Assembly (NCBI GenBank): GCA_031288955.1
Contig: JAITQJ010000131.1
Coordinates: 1 to 24,659, forward strand
Reading direction: 5' to 3'
Length of the DNA stretch: 24,659 nt
Source: Planctomycetaceae bacterium
GTDB lineage: Bacteria > Planctomycetota > Planctomycetia > Pirellulales > Thermoguttaceae
Part shown: piece by piece, positions 13,643 to 22,288 of the stretch
Numbering within the stretch: position 1 is the first letter of the stretch
Layout of the letters: each line of letters opens with the position of its first letter
Program-made: the position numbers and the translations under genes
Notes under the pieces: generated by a model
The model's input: only the letters and a program-made list of their open reading frames with translations
What the model was told of the DNA's origin: nothing
The model's database searches: none

Positions 13643-16600
13643 ATGCATACCTTTCCGAGATTAGTAAAACTCCTTCCCGCTGTATTCGTTCTCGTTTCGC
13701 TCTGTTTCGTCAGCGTACAAGCACAAACGCCGAATCCGCAGCCGGCGGCAAGTATTCCGGCAGCGGCAGAACCGGTCTCCGAAGTTAAAGCGGCTCCCGC
13801 TGCACCGGATACGCAACAGACACCGGAAGTTAAAGCAGAACCTGCGGCGGCTGCCGGAACGGACACTCCGGCGGCGGTCGAAGCGGAAGAAGTTCCTGTT
13901 GAGGAGGCTGTGCCGTTTTATCGTGCCGGCTGGTTCACGCTTGTCGTCTTTTTCGTTCTCGTTGCCGGTTCATTTTGGGCTGGCGGTAAGTTAGCAAAAC
14001 GCTGGCGTTTGCCCGACCATAGCACAAAAATTGCCGTTGTGCTGCTTGCCTTTTTCGGCAGTTTTGCGGCATTGTCTCTCGGCTGGCACCGTCTCACGCT
14101 CGGCATTGATTTGCAGGGCGGTGTTGTGCTGGTATATGATGCCAAACCGGCGCAGCGGGCATTAGGACAGGCAACAGCACCGGACGGCGACCCCAATGCC
14201 GGCGGTGCAGCCGGCAGCCGTATCGACGGCGGTATCAATATGGACCAATTGACACGGGCAATCACCCGGCGCATCAATCCGGGCGGTGTGCGTGAAATTG
14301 CCATTACTAAACTCGGTACACGGCAAATTCAAGTCGTTATTCCGCACGCCGAAGCCGCCGAAGTTGCCCGGATTGAACGGGTCATCAGTGAATCCGGTGC
14401 TTTAAGTTTCCGCATTTTGGCAAGCAAAGTGTATCCGCAAGATGCCGATATTATTGCCCGCGCTCAAGACCAGCAGGGCAGTGATATTCTCGACAGTGCC
14501 GGCAGGGTTCTCGCCCGCTGGGTGCCGGTTTTTGAATCTGAAAAGGAAAGTTTTCTCGGCGGCAGCGATTACATTCTCCGGCAGCGCGGGACGGCAACCG
14601 AAGCCCTCGTCTTATTTAATGACGGTGTTGATATTACCGGTGAACATTTGACATACGTCGGAAGAGGTATGGGTGAAAATGGTTCTCCCGGCGTTTCGTT
14701 CAACTTTAACGCTATCGGCGAAAATAAATTCGGACGTTTGACCGGTGCGAACCGTCCCGACCCCGTTCAAACCAACCGGCAGCGGCATCTAGGCATTATC
14801 CTTAATGACTCTCTGTATTCTGCGCCGGTTATCAGAAATGCTATCAAGGGCAGCGGTATTATCGAATTTGCGTCGAGGCACACCGACGAGGAACGGGCAA
14901 AACTGAATCAGGATATTGACGATTTGATTTCGATTCTTGATGCCGGTGCTTTGCCTGCCGAATTGAGCAAAGAACCTGTCGGGCGGCAACTTATCGGTGC
15001 AACGCTCGGAAACGATACAATTCAAAAAGCGAAATATGCGCTCATCGTTGCCTCCGTTGTGATTATTGTGTTTATGGTTGTGTATTACCGCCTCGCCGGT
15101 TTAATCGCCAGTTTCTGCGTTATCACAAACCTGACACTGCTCGTTGCGGTGATGCTTGCACTGCGGGCGGCGTTCACGCTTCCCGGTCTTGCCGGTTTAA
15201 TGTTGACAATCGGTATGGCGGTTGATGCGAACATTCTGATTTACGAACGTATCCGCGAAGAATTAGCCGGCGGGTCATCGCTGAAAATGGCAATCCGCAA
15301 CGGTTACGCGAAAGCGTTTTCGGCAATTTTCGACTCGAACATCACGACGATTTTAACCGGTGTTGTGCTGTACTGGATTGGAACGGAACAAGTCAAAGGC
15401 TTTGCCGTAACACTCGTTCTCGGTATTGCTTTGAATATGTTTACGGCAATATATTGTGCGCGGGTGATTATGGACGTGCTTGAATCCCGTCCCTGGTGTA
15501 AAACATTCTCGATGATGCAGTTTTTCAAGCGTCCGAATATCAATTTTCTTGCTGCGCGTAAGATTTTCGCCGTTGGTTCTATCGCCCTGATTATTGTCGG
15601 TATTACGGCAACAGTGCAGCGCGGCAGAGGACTGCTGGACATTGATTTCGTCGGCGGCGTTTCTGTTGAAACCGTTTTCAATAGTTCGCAAAACATTTCC
15701 GATGTCCGGTCAAAACTTTACGCCAAAGACCGGACAATTACCGGAGAGGAAAACCGGCTCAACGATTTGGCGGTGCAAAACGTTCAACTTGATTTAGCCG
15801 AAGACGGTCAAAGCGTCATCAAAGACACGCATTTTATCGTAACAACATCGATACCGCAGCCTTCCGGCGGTAAAGTTGTGCTGCCGGACGAATATCTGAA
15901 CACCGTTCGGGGAATTCTGAAAGATACGTTCGGCGAACAACTCGAATACAGCCGGTTCAGTTTTAACGTTGAAAAGACGCATAAAGTTGCCGATTATGAC
16001 GAAACAACAGTCAGCATTAAGCGTTTCCCGAAAATCAATTATGACGCTGCCCGGTCGGAAATCGGTGCGGCAATTAAAAAAGCCGCCGCAAGTAAACTGA
16101 TTGACGGAGAATTTTCTGTACCCGATGTAACCCGGTCGGGCTTCCGTGAAGGCGACCAAACAGCATTTGAAGATTGGACGCTGACCTTTCACGCTCCCAA
16201 GGCAAATGTCGATAAAATTCTCGCTGAACTGAAAACGGACATTGACGGTACACCGAATTTCCCGACATCGACAACGGTCGGCGGTTCGGTTGCAAGCAGT
16301 ACACGGGTTGCCGGTATGCTTGCCGTTTTAATGAGTTTTGTGCTGATGGCACTGTACATCGGTTTCCGGTTTCATTATTGGATTTATGGTTTGATTGCCG
16401 TCATCGGATTGCTGCACGATGTGTTAATTGTTCTCGGTTTGTTAGCGTTGAGTACCTGGTGTACAGTACCAGTATTGCAGATTGAGGAGTTCAAAATCGG
16501 TTTGCCGGTGATAGCCGCATTTTTAACGATTATCGGTTATTCAATTAACGATACGATTATTTTGTTTGACCGTATTCGGGAAAACCTTGGAAAGAGTCAG

Positions 16601-16831
16601 ACGCTAACATACTCAATGATAAATAAGGCGATTAACCAGACGTTAAGCCGGACAGTTTTGACGGCAGGAACGACATTTCTGGCGGCGTTGATTCTGTTCA
16701 TCTGGGGCGGTCAGGGAATTCACACCTTTGCGTTTGCAATGACGGCTGGTGTGTTCTTCGGAACGTACTCAACGATTGGCGTTTGCTCGGCACTGCTCTT
16801 TTGGGCGGTTGGTGTGGACGATAGGAAATAG
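13643..16831 (+). CDS. secDF: Protein translocase SecD-SecF fusion
   Basis: SecDF uses the proton gradient to pull secreted proteins through SecYEG. The 1062-residue product fuses both subunits. It opens with a signal-like segment and a Pro/Ala-rich stretch, then two helices and the SecD signature LGIDLQGGVVLVYD near residue 160. The periplasmic P1 region follows, then helices ending in GMAVDANILIYERIREE near 530. The SecF half starts near 635 (FKRPNINFLAARKIF), has LDIDFVGGVSVETVF near 665, and ends with GYSINDTIILFDRIREN near 985 and further helices. Fused SecDF is known in several phyla including planctomycetes. No Shine-Dalgarno site precedes it. Confidence 0.95.
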   Translation: MHTFPRLVKLLPAVFVLVSLCFVSVQAQTPNPQPAASIPAAAEPVSEVKAAPAAPDTQQTPEVKAEPAAAAGTDTPAAVEAEEVPVEEAVPFYRAGWFTLVVFFVLVAGSFWAGGKLAKRWRLPDHSTKIAVVLLAFFGSFAALSLGWHRLTLGIDLQGGVVLVYDAKPAQRALGQATAPDGDPNAGGAAGSRIDGGINMDQLTRAITRRINPGGVREIAITKLGTRQIQVVIPHAEAAEVARIERVISESGALSFRILASKVYPQDADIIARAQDQQGSDILDSAGRVLARWVPVFESEKESFLGGSDYILRQRGTATEALVLFNDGVDITGEHLTYVGRGMGENGSPGVSFNFNAIGENKFGRLTGANRPDPVQTNRQRHLGIILNDSLYSAPVIRNAIKGSGIIEFASRHTDEERAKLNQDIDDLISILDAGALPAELSKEPVGRQLIGATLGNDTIQKAKYALIVASVVIIVFMVVYYRLAGLIASFCVITNLTLLVAVMLALRAAFTLPGLAGLMLTIGMAVDANILIYERIREELAGGSSLKMAIRNGYAKAFSAIFDSNITTILTGVVLYWIGTEQVKGFAVTLVLGIALNMFTAIYCARVIMDVLESRPWCKTFSMMQFFKRPNINFLAARKIFAVGSIALIIVGITATVQRGRGLLDIDFVGGVSVETVFNSSQNISDVRSKLYAKDRTITGEENRLNDLAVQNVQLDLAEDGQSVIKDTHFIVTTSIPQPSGGKVVLPDEYLNTVRGILKDTFGEQLEYSRFSFNVEKTHKVADYDETTVSIKRFPKINYDAARSEIGAAIKKAAASKLIDGEFSVPDVTRSGFREGDQTAFEDWTLTFHAPKANVDKILAELKTDIDGTPNFPTSTTVGGSVASSTRVAGMLAVLMSFVLMALYIGFRFHYWIYGLIAVIGLLHDVLIVLGLLALSTWCTVPVLQIEEFKIGLPVIAAFLTIIGYSINDTIILFDRIRENLGKSQTLTYSMINKAINQTLSRTVLTAGTTFLAALILFIWGGQGIHTFAFAMTAGVFFGTYSTIGVCSALLFWAVGVDDRK

Positions 16832-16877
16832 GTATTGAAACCGTCCTCTGTGGTGAAAAAATTATCTGAAGTTGCCG

Positions 16878-18968
16878 TCACGTAATATCAACCGATAAAT
16901 GCCTGACGGTAATTTTGTAACCGGTGATGGCGATGACCTCCACCGGTTCGCCCTTATCTATCAGCATCCCTTCCGAAACGACATCGTATTCACGGCTGCC
17001 GATAATAACCTTGCCCGCCGGCACCAGCGGCGTTGCGGTGATGCCCTGTTCGCCGAATAAATATCCGTAATCCGCTAACTTCTCCGCCTCTTCTATCAAG
17101 GTGCCGTCCGTTTGCTTCGTGTATTTATCCAACGTTCGGGACAAATAATAACCCAGCGCAAACAAGCAGCAACTACCGGCAACCAGCATCAAAAGCGTAT
17201 GCTGCAACTGCGAAAATTGATAAGCGTTGTGCGGAATAACAAACGTTTGACTCGCCAAAATGAACGAGGCAAGGATAATGACGATTCCGCCGATACCGAA
17301 AATGCCGAAGCCGGGAAGGACAAATATCTCGAATAACAAACAGCCCGTTCCGATAAAGAACAACAAAATTTCAAGATAGCCTGCCGTTCCGCCGAGATAT
17401 GTTGACCAGAAAAATAAAGCGAGACACACAACCGTAACAAATGCTCCGATACCGATGCCGGGCATTTTGCCTTCGATAATAATGCCGAGCCAGGCGAGCA
17501 GCATCAAAATAATCGACATTTCCGGTGCCGATAGTATCTGAACAATTTTCTCCGCCCAGGTCGGCTGAACAAACGCCGGGTCTTTTTCCAAATGAAAGAG
17601 CAACTTGAATTCGTCAAAGTCTTTTGCCGTCCGGTCAACGATTCCGAACGGCAGCGGCGTTACCGCACCGGCATCAGTAACCTTGATTTCAAGCAGTTGT
17701 CCCTTCGCCTTAACCGTATCGCCGAATTGCCAGTCCTCCTTATCGGCAAAGGAATCTAACTCGTCAGCGCACAGATATTCAGCCGGTGCTGCCAAAGCGT
17801 TTTTTGCCGTTCGCGCTGTTTTGCGGAGTTCAATGTCCGGGTCAATGAAAGCGGCGGGAACCGACCAGGAGCGAAGCATTGCGGGAGCGATTGATAACTT
17901 GATTTGCCTGACGGCTTCGGCAATTTGTGCGGGAGTAAATACTCTTGCCCCGTCTCCGCCGAGAACGGCACCGCAGCCGAGAACGGTTTCATCGCAGGCG
18001 GCGGCAACGAGAGCGGCATCGCTTCGGGCTTGATGCGGAACGTACGCAACCGTTTTAATTTTCGTGCGGTCAATTTCGCAGGCAAGAAACGATGCTAATT
18101 GCAGCGACGCATCAATACTGCCGCCCGGCGAATCAATCACAACGCAGAGGAAGTCAAGTTCGTTGTCGTTGATGTGAAGACGGATACGCCGTATCAGTGA
18201 GGCAACTTTGGACTCCGTCATCACACCGTTGACGACAACACGGACAGCCCGGTTGTTGCCGCTTCGCAGCGGGACGGTTTTGAGCGAATCCGGCTGGATG
18301 CCGAGACCGCGGGCAGCATCAATGCGGCTGCCTGTAATCAGGTGAACGATACCGAGTTGCCGCGCCAGATTGGCAGAAATGATGCCGCTCTGACCAGCGG
18401 CAATCAAGTCAACGGGTTTCACCGCCGCATCTTCGTCTGCTTTCATTTCCGTTGTCAGTTTTATTCCGTCCGGCGTTTCTATCTGCCGCAGCGGTACTTT
18501 CGTATCGAACATTTTTTCGATAACGGCGGCAGGGATATTCCGCTGCCGGGCAATGTCGAGATAAGCCTGCCGTTCGGTTTTATTGACGGACGGCGGCGGT
18601 ATCAGTTCGGCATCTTCGGCAATAATACGTTCCTGACAAGCGAAGAACGGCAGAAGACAATGTCCGTGCAGTGTTTTCGGAACAAAGGCGGCGGTCTTGA
18701 CCGAACGAAACCGGTCGCTGGTCAGCAGTTCTGCCAATTCGTAACAGGAGCCGAAAGAATTATCTTGTGCGTTGAGTTCTTCGCCGTCGGGAACGTTGAA
18801 TTGCAAAACAACGTATTCGTTATTATTAACACCGCTCAAATCAAGGTGTTCGAGTGTTTTTTGCAGAACTTGTGCGGAGTTGCCGTTAATCGGCAGTGTG
18901 ATTTCCAGCAGCACACTGTTAGCGGCAAGCGGAACGCAAAGAACAAGGAAAATGAATAAGGAACGCAT
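16878..18968 (-). CDS. NfeD-type membrane-bound serine protease
   Basis: The 696-residue product combines a ClpP/SppA-like protease region with an NfeD C-terminus. It starts at 18968 (MRSLFIFLVLCVPLAANS) with a signal peptide. Residues about 20-140 look like a degenerate first protease-fold copy. The second copy (about 240-390) has VVIDSPGGSIDASLQLA and AYVPHQARSDAALVAAACDE, where the Ser of RSDAA aligns with the catalytic Ser of the ASAG motif of NfeD-linked proteases. Four or five membrane helices follow (MSIILMLLAWLGIIIEG onward), then an OB-fold NfeD domain (about 640-690) at the end. Such proteases usually act with a stomatin-like partner, which is absent here. Confidence 0.85.
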   Translation of the reverse strand: MRSLFIFLVLCVPLAANSVLLEITLPINGNSAQVLQKTLEHLDLSGVNNNEYVVLQFNVPDGEELNAQDNSFGSCYELAELLTSDRFRSVKTAAFVPKTLHGHCLLPFFACQERIIAEDAELIPPPSVNKTERQAYLDIARQRNIPAAVIEKMFDTKVPLRQIETPDGIKLTTEMKADEDAAVKPVDLIAAGQSGIISANLARQLGIVHLITGSRIDAARGLGIQPDSLKTVPLRSGNNRAVRVVVNGVMTESKVASLIRRIRLHINDNELDFLCVVIDSPGGSIDASLQLASFLACEIDRTKIKTVAYVPHQARSDAALVAAACDETVLGCGAVLGGDGARVFTPAQIAEAVRQIKLSIAPAMLRSWSVPAAFIDPDIELRKTARTAKNALAAPAEYLCADELDSFADKEDWQFGDTVKAKGQLLEIKVTDAGAVTPLPFGIVDRTAKDFDEFKLLFHLEKDPAFVQPTWAEKIVQILSAPEMSIILMLLAWLGIIIEGKMPGIGIGAFVTVVCLALFFWSTYLGGTAGYLEILLFFIGTGCLLFEIFVLPGFGIFGIGGIVIILASFILASQTFVIPHNAYQFSQLQHTLLMLVAGSCCLFALGYYLSRTLDKYTKQTDGTLIEEAEKLADYGYLFGEQGITATPLVPAGKVIIGSREYDVVSEGMLIDKGEPVEVIAITGYKITVRHLSVDIT

Positions 18969-19054
18969 TGGTATCTCGAAGATGGTCAAAAAAAACGGTT
19001 TTGATACTTTTTGCCGCCGTATCTATAAACCAACTGACCGGTACATTAGACCTG

Positions 19055-19078
19055 CCCCATAACCGACCCCATAACCGA
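19055..19078. repeat. 12-bp perfect tandem repeat in the protease leader
   Basis: CCCCATAACCGA occurs twice in direct succession (19055-19066 and 19067-19078). It lies downstream of the predicted protease transcription start, so it could be a regulator site or an RNA element, with G-rich units in the transcript. Confidence 0.8.
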
Positions 19079-19099
19079 CAGTATCGATTCTCTTTTGAG

Positions 19100-19128
19100 A
19101 GTATAGCACAGACGAGTTTTGTCCGCAA
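19100..19128 (-). promoter_or_regulatory. Promoter of the NfeD-type protease gene
   Basis: On the minus strand TTGCGG (19123-19128) is followed after 17 bases by TATACT (19100-19105). Transcription would begin near 19093 and give a leader of about 125 bases containing the 12-bp repeats. Confidence 0.55.
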
Positions 19129-19327
19129 GATCCCGGCGTGTTGTGACGAGTATCGGTGCTTATATTAGCCAGGTATTCAAGATAATGACGTATTCTTACC
19201 GCAACAGACGAAAAAGACATCTGTTGAAAATAAATCTCATCTGTGCTACACCAAATTGCAAAATGAAAATTCCGTTACCGAACGAGGCTAATCTTGTTTT
19301 TTTAACTTTGCAGGGGCGTGCAAATTC

Positions 19328-19355
19328 TTTACAAATGATTTTTTTATGATATAAA
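19328..19355 (+). promoter_or_regulatory. Promoter of the hybrid histidine kinase gene
   Basis: TTTACA (19328-19333) and TATAAA (19350-19355) are separated by 16 bases. The expected start near 19362 is only about four bases before the ATG at 19366, so the transcript would be nearly leaderless. Confidence 0.5.
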
Positions 19356-19365
19356 CAAATTCACT

Positions 19366-21084
19366 ATGGATGATGACCGCTTCACTACCAATGATACTTC
19401 TGCGGCAGCGTGCGCTGACGGCTATTTAACCGATGCGATTTTCAACGCTGCCGAAGATGCCATTTTCGTCTTGACCGACGGAGCTAAAGTACCGTTCGCA
19501 AACAACGCATATAAAGAGTTGTTTCCCGGCTGGGAACAGCATCGGTACCACGAACCGCTCGACAGAGTCCGAGCCTTTTACGCCCCCAAAATCAAAGATG
19601 TCGATGTGTTTGTCAAAGCCGTCGAAACCGTCCGGCGAACCCGCAAAAAATATGAAACGGTTATCCATCTGGCGAACGGACACATCTGTCAACTTATCGG
19701 CAGCATCGTTCATACCGCCTCTGACACCGTACCATCTGCCTGCGTTGAATCTGAAATCTGGACATTCCGGGATATTACGCAGCGGATGAACAACGAAGAA
19801 AAAGTTCTTGCGGAACAGACGCACCGCATCGCTGTCGAACAGGCAAGCATTGCTAAATCAATGTTATTAGCGAACATCAGTCACGAAATCCGAACTCCGC
19901 TCAACGGCGTTATCGGCATCGCTGACCTGATGACACTGACGCATTTGACGGCACAGCAAAAAGAATACACCGAGCAGATTCAAAATTCCGCAAAGCATCT
20001 GTTGGGACTCATTGACAACATTCTCGACTTTTCCGCCATTGAAGCCGGCAAGGTGGTTATCGAAAAAACGGAACTGAATCTGCCGGAATTGCTCGAAGAT
20101 GTCATCGGTATTTTACTGCCCCGCGCCATTGAAAAAGGTCTGTCTTTGCGTTATGAATTACTCAATACGATACCAGGACGTGTTATCGGCGATAGTGCCA
20201 GAGTGCGGCAGGTGCTAATCAATCTTGTCGGCAACGCCTTAAAATTTACACAAGCCGGCAGCATTACGGTTACTGCCGAAGACCTCGAACCGCGAAAAAC
20301 TGCATCTGAATTCAAAACTGTCATCCGTTTTACGGTTACGGATACGGGTATCGGTATTCCTCAGAACAAGATTGACCGCATACGAAAGCCGTTTTCGCAA
20401 ACAGATGACAGCACTTCACGAAAATACGGCGGTATTGGTCTCGGCTTAACCGTATCAACAGAACTTGTCAATTTGATGGGAGGTGCCAGCGGCATTGAAA
20501 GCCGGGAAGGTGTTGGTTCAACGTTTTGGTTCACACTGCCGTTCAAAATACCGGTTCTTTCGGAATACGAAGTTATCAGCCAAACCAGCGGTGTCATTGA
20601 CTATGTTTCACAAATTGATACAACAACCAAGCGGCAGTTGCTTATTCTCGCTGCCGAAGATGACCGCATTACTCAAGCGGTTATCAGCGAAGTTTTAACG
20701 CAAAGCGGTTATTCGTTTGAAATCGTCGGTAACGGACGGCTGGCGTATGAAGCGTTTGCGAGGAAAAAATATGCGCTGCTGTTGATGGACTGTCAGATGC
20801 CGGTCATAGACGGTTTGGAGGCGGCGAAAATGATGCGGGCGATGGAAACCGCCAACAGAGCGATGCCGGCTGCCGGAATGTTATCGACAGGTTCAAACGG
20901 CGGAACGCCGATAATTGCGCTGACAACGAGCGGAGCGGAGGAAGAGATAAAACGCTGCCGTTCTGCCGGTATGGACGATTATTGTACAAAGCCGATTCAG
21001 GGCGGAGAATTGCTGCGAATGATTGAAAAATGGCTGAAAAAATCGCTGCAATACCAGCAGAATGAATTATTAACGAACAATTAA
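19366..21084 (+). CDS. Soluble hybrid sensor histidine kinase
   Basis: The 572-residue product senses a signal and passes phosphate from His to Asp within one chain. It has no membrane helix, so it is cytoplasmic. Residues about 20-140 look like a PAS-type sensor ending in WTFRDITQRM. The HisKA motif NISHEIRTPLNGV places the phospho-accepting His at 173. The ATPase domain has N290 in LINLVGNALKF, DTGIGIP at 326-332 and GGIGLGL at 355-361. The C-terminal receiver has acidic residues E431-D433, the phosphorylated Asp475 (LLLMDCQMPVIDG), Thr520 and Lys542. No response regulator or other two-component partner lies next to it. Confidence 0.93.
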   Translation: MDDDRFTTNDTSAAACADGYLTDAIFNAAEDAIFVLTDGAKVPFANNAYKELFPGWEQHRYHEPLDRVRAFYAPKIKDVDVFVKAVETVRRTRKKYETVIHLANGHICQLIGSIVHTASDTVPSACVESEIWTFRDITQRMNNEEKVLAEQTHRIAVEQASIAKSMLLANISHEIRTPLNGVIGIADLMTLTHLTAQQKEYTEQIQNSAKHLLGLIDNILDFSAIEAGKVVIEKTELNLPELLEDVIGILLPRAIEKGLSLRYELLNTIPGRVIGDSARVRQVLINLVGNALKFTQAGSITVTAEDLEPRKTASEFKTVIRFTVTDTGIGIPQNKIDRIRKPFSQTDDSTSRKYGGIGLGLTVSTELVNLMGGASGIESREGVGSTFWFTLPFKIPVLSEYEVISQTSGVIDYVSQIDTTTKRQLLILAAEDDRITQAVISEVLTQSGYSFEIVGNGRLAYEAFARKKYALLLMDCQMPVIDGLEAAKMMRAMETANRAMPAAGMLSTGSNGGTPIIALTTSGAEEEIKRCRSAGMDDYCTKPIQGGELLRMIEKWLKKSLQYQQNELLTNN

Positions 21085-21125
21085 CGCTGAAGAGCGGAAG
21101 AAAACGGATACCGCAAACGGTACCG

Positions 21126-21356
21126 ATGTATGTCTTCATTATTCTAACGCACAAATGTCAACACGCCCTAATCTATTGCGAAACACTTTCAGATATTCCC
21201 GTCGATGCCGAAGGCGTGATGGCTGTTCCGGTCACCATTCTGAAAGAACTACACACCGAGCAATTCGTGGTGCTTGACCTGCTTGGTGATTTTCAAATAG
21301 AGGGCAAGCCGGAGGCAGTTCCGTTCAGCCGCTGCCTGGTCAAATGGAAACGATAA
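21126..21356 (+). pseudogene. C-terminal remnant of an EcoRI-type adenine methyltransferase
   Basis: The 76-codon frame matches only the end of the EcoRI-like adenine-specific DNA methyltransferase family. LSDIPVDAEGVMAVPVTIL corresponds to the family's DIPxDYxGVMGVPITFL motif, EQFVVLDLLG to EQFEIxG, and the tail EGKPEAVPFSRCLVKWKR to the closing GKxxYxRILIRKK. The first 17 residues do not fit. The catalytic NPPF-type core, which should lie N-terminal, is missing. I recall these motifs from the family rather than from a search. It appears to be the leftover of a larger gene removed by deletion. Confidence 0.5.
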
Positions 21357-21597
21357 CCGTTGCTGCAACGGCAACGAGGATGCGGCTTTTTTGTTCCATA
21401 ATGAACCCCGTCCGGCAAAGCGAATGGAAAACGGAATGGAAAAGCCCGAAAATGAGGAAAAAACCGCTTCCGGCTGCTAACTGCTGCAAGCGGTGTATTC
21501 GCCGCTTCAGATAGTCAACAGGTACCGGTTATGCCGTTCCTGCGGATGACAAAGGTTATTCTCAAAAAGACAGTAAGGGGCTGCCGATGACTCCCGT
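21357..21597. other. Intergenic stretch with possible decayed coding fragments
   Basis: No intact gene is seen. A palindrome (CCGTTGC-T-GCAACGG, 21358-21372) and a T6 run lie at its start. Near its end, one plus-strand frame reads TGYAVPADDKGYSQKDSKG and then LPMTPV, with a stop codon overlapping the ATG of the next gene (GTATGA). It has no start codon and is cut by an upstream stop. This is consistent with remains of a gene once coupled to the TPR gene. Confidence 0.35.
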
Positions 21598-22269
21598 ATG
21601 AAGGTTTTCTGTATCATCCTCGCCGCGGTTGCCCTCGTTTTACCGGCTTTCGGTAACGATGATGCTGACGTTCAGGCTTGCCGGAATTACATTGCGGCGC
21701 ACTCTGGACAAAGCGGCGTGAACATTGCCGCTGTATATCAGCGTTTAGGCAGATTGTACTTCAAACAAGGAAAAACGGCACCGGCAGCAGAATGTTTTAC
21801 CGAAGCATTAAGCCGGGCAGAAGAACATCAGATTCCGGTAATTGCCCTTGATTATGCCTCGTTGCTGCTTGAAAAGCGGGAGGTAAGGCGCGCCGAAATT
21901 GTGCTTACACGGGCATTACAGCGATTGCCGGAAAACAGCAGACACAGTACCGAAATAAAAAAAACGTTGGCTCGCTGCTGCGTTTGCCAAGACCGTATTT
22001 TAGAGGCAACTCGGTTTTACAAAGCCTGCGGTCTGGAAGCGGAAACGTATAAAAATATCGCCGCTGTCTATCGTGAACAAGGACGGTTAGGCGACGCAGA
22101 ATTCTTTGCCGGATTGTCTGCAAAAAATGCTTCTCCGCAGTTGCCGATTGTGGTTGTTGCGGCAGGGAAAAATGCGGAACAGTCATCACCCGTACAGGTC
22201 ATTCCGGCAAAAGTTGCAGTCGGCAATCCCGCTTCAAAGCCGAAACTCAATCGGCGTTATATTGAATAA
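21598..22269 (+). CDS. Exported TPR-repeat protein
   Basis: The 223-residue product begins MKVFCIILAAVALVLPAFG with a signal peptide. Tetratricopeptide-like helical pairs follow: AAVYQRLGRLYFKQGKTAPAAECF near residues 43-66, VIALDYASLLLEKREVRRAEIV near 80-101, and NIAAVYREQGRLGDAEFFAGL near 153-173. TPRs are protein-binding scaffolds, so this is probably an envelope-located adaptor. The Cys pair in ARCCVCQ could bind metal or form disulphides. A basic, Pro-rich tail ends it. No Shine-Dalgarno site is evident. It is convergent with parB. Confidence 0.75.
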   Translation: MKVFCIILAAVALVLPAFGNDDADVQACRNYIAAHSGQSGVNIAAVYQRLGRLYFKQGKTAPAAECFTEALSRAEEHQIPVIALDYASLLLEKREVRRAEIVLTRALQRLPENSRHSTEIKKTLARCCVCQDRILEATRFYKACGLEAETYKNIAAVYREQGRLGDAEFFAGLSAKNASPQLPIVVVAAGKNAEQSSPVQVIPAKVAVGNPASKPKLNRRYIE

Positions 22270-22288
22270 CAGATGTGAAACAGCCGTT

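Larger units (their letters stand above)
18969..19365. other. Divergent intergenic region between protease and kinase genes
   Basis: No gene is evident in these roughly 400 bases. The stretch holds the protease promoter and its long leader, a 12-bp tandem repeat at 19055-19078, several T-runs and the kinase promoter. Short open frames here have poor composition. Confidence 0.6.

Noticed and set aside
21401..21514. 37-codon plus-strand ORF starting MNPVRQSEW
   Set aside because: No Shine-Dalgarno site, a basic Trp/Lys/Arg/Cys-rich composition, and other frames there look equally fragmentary.
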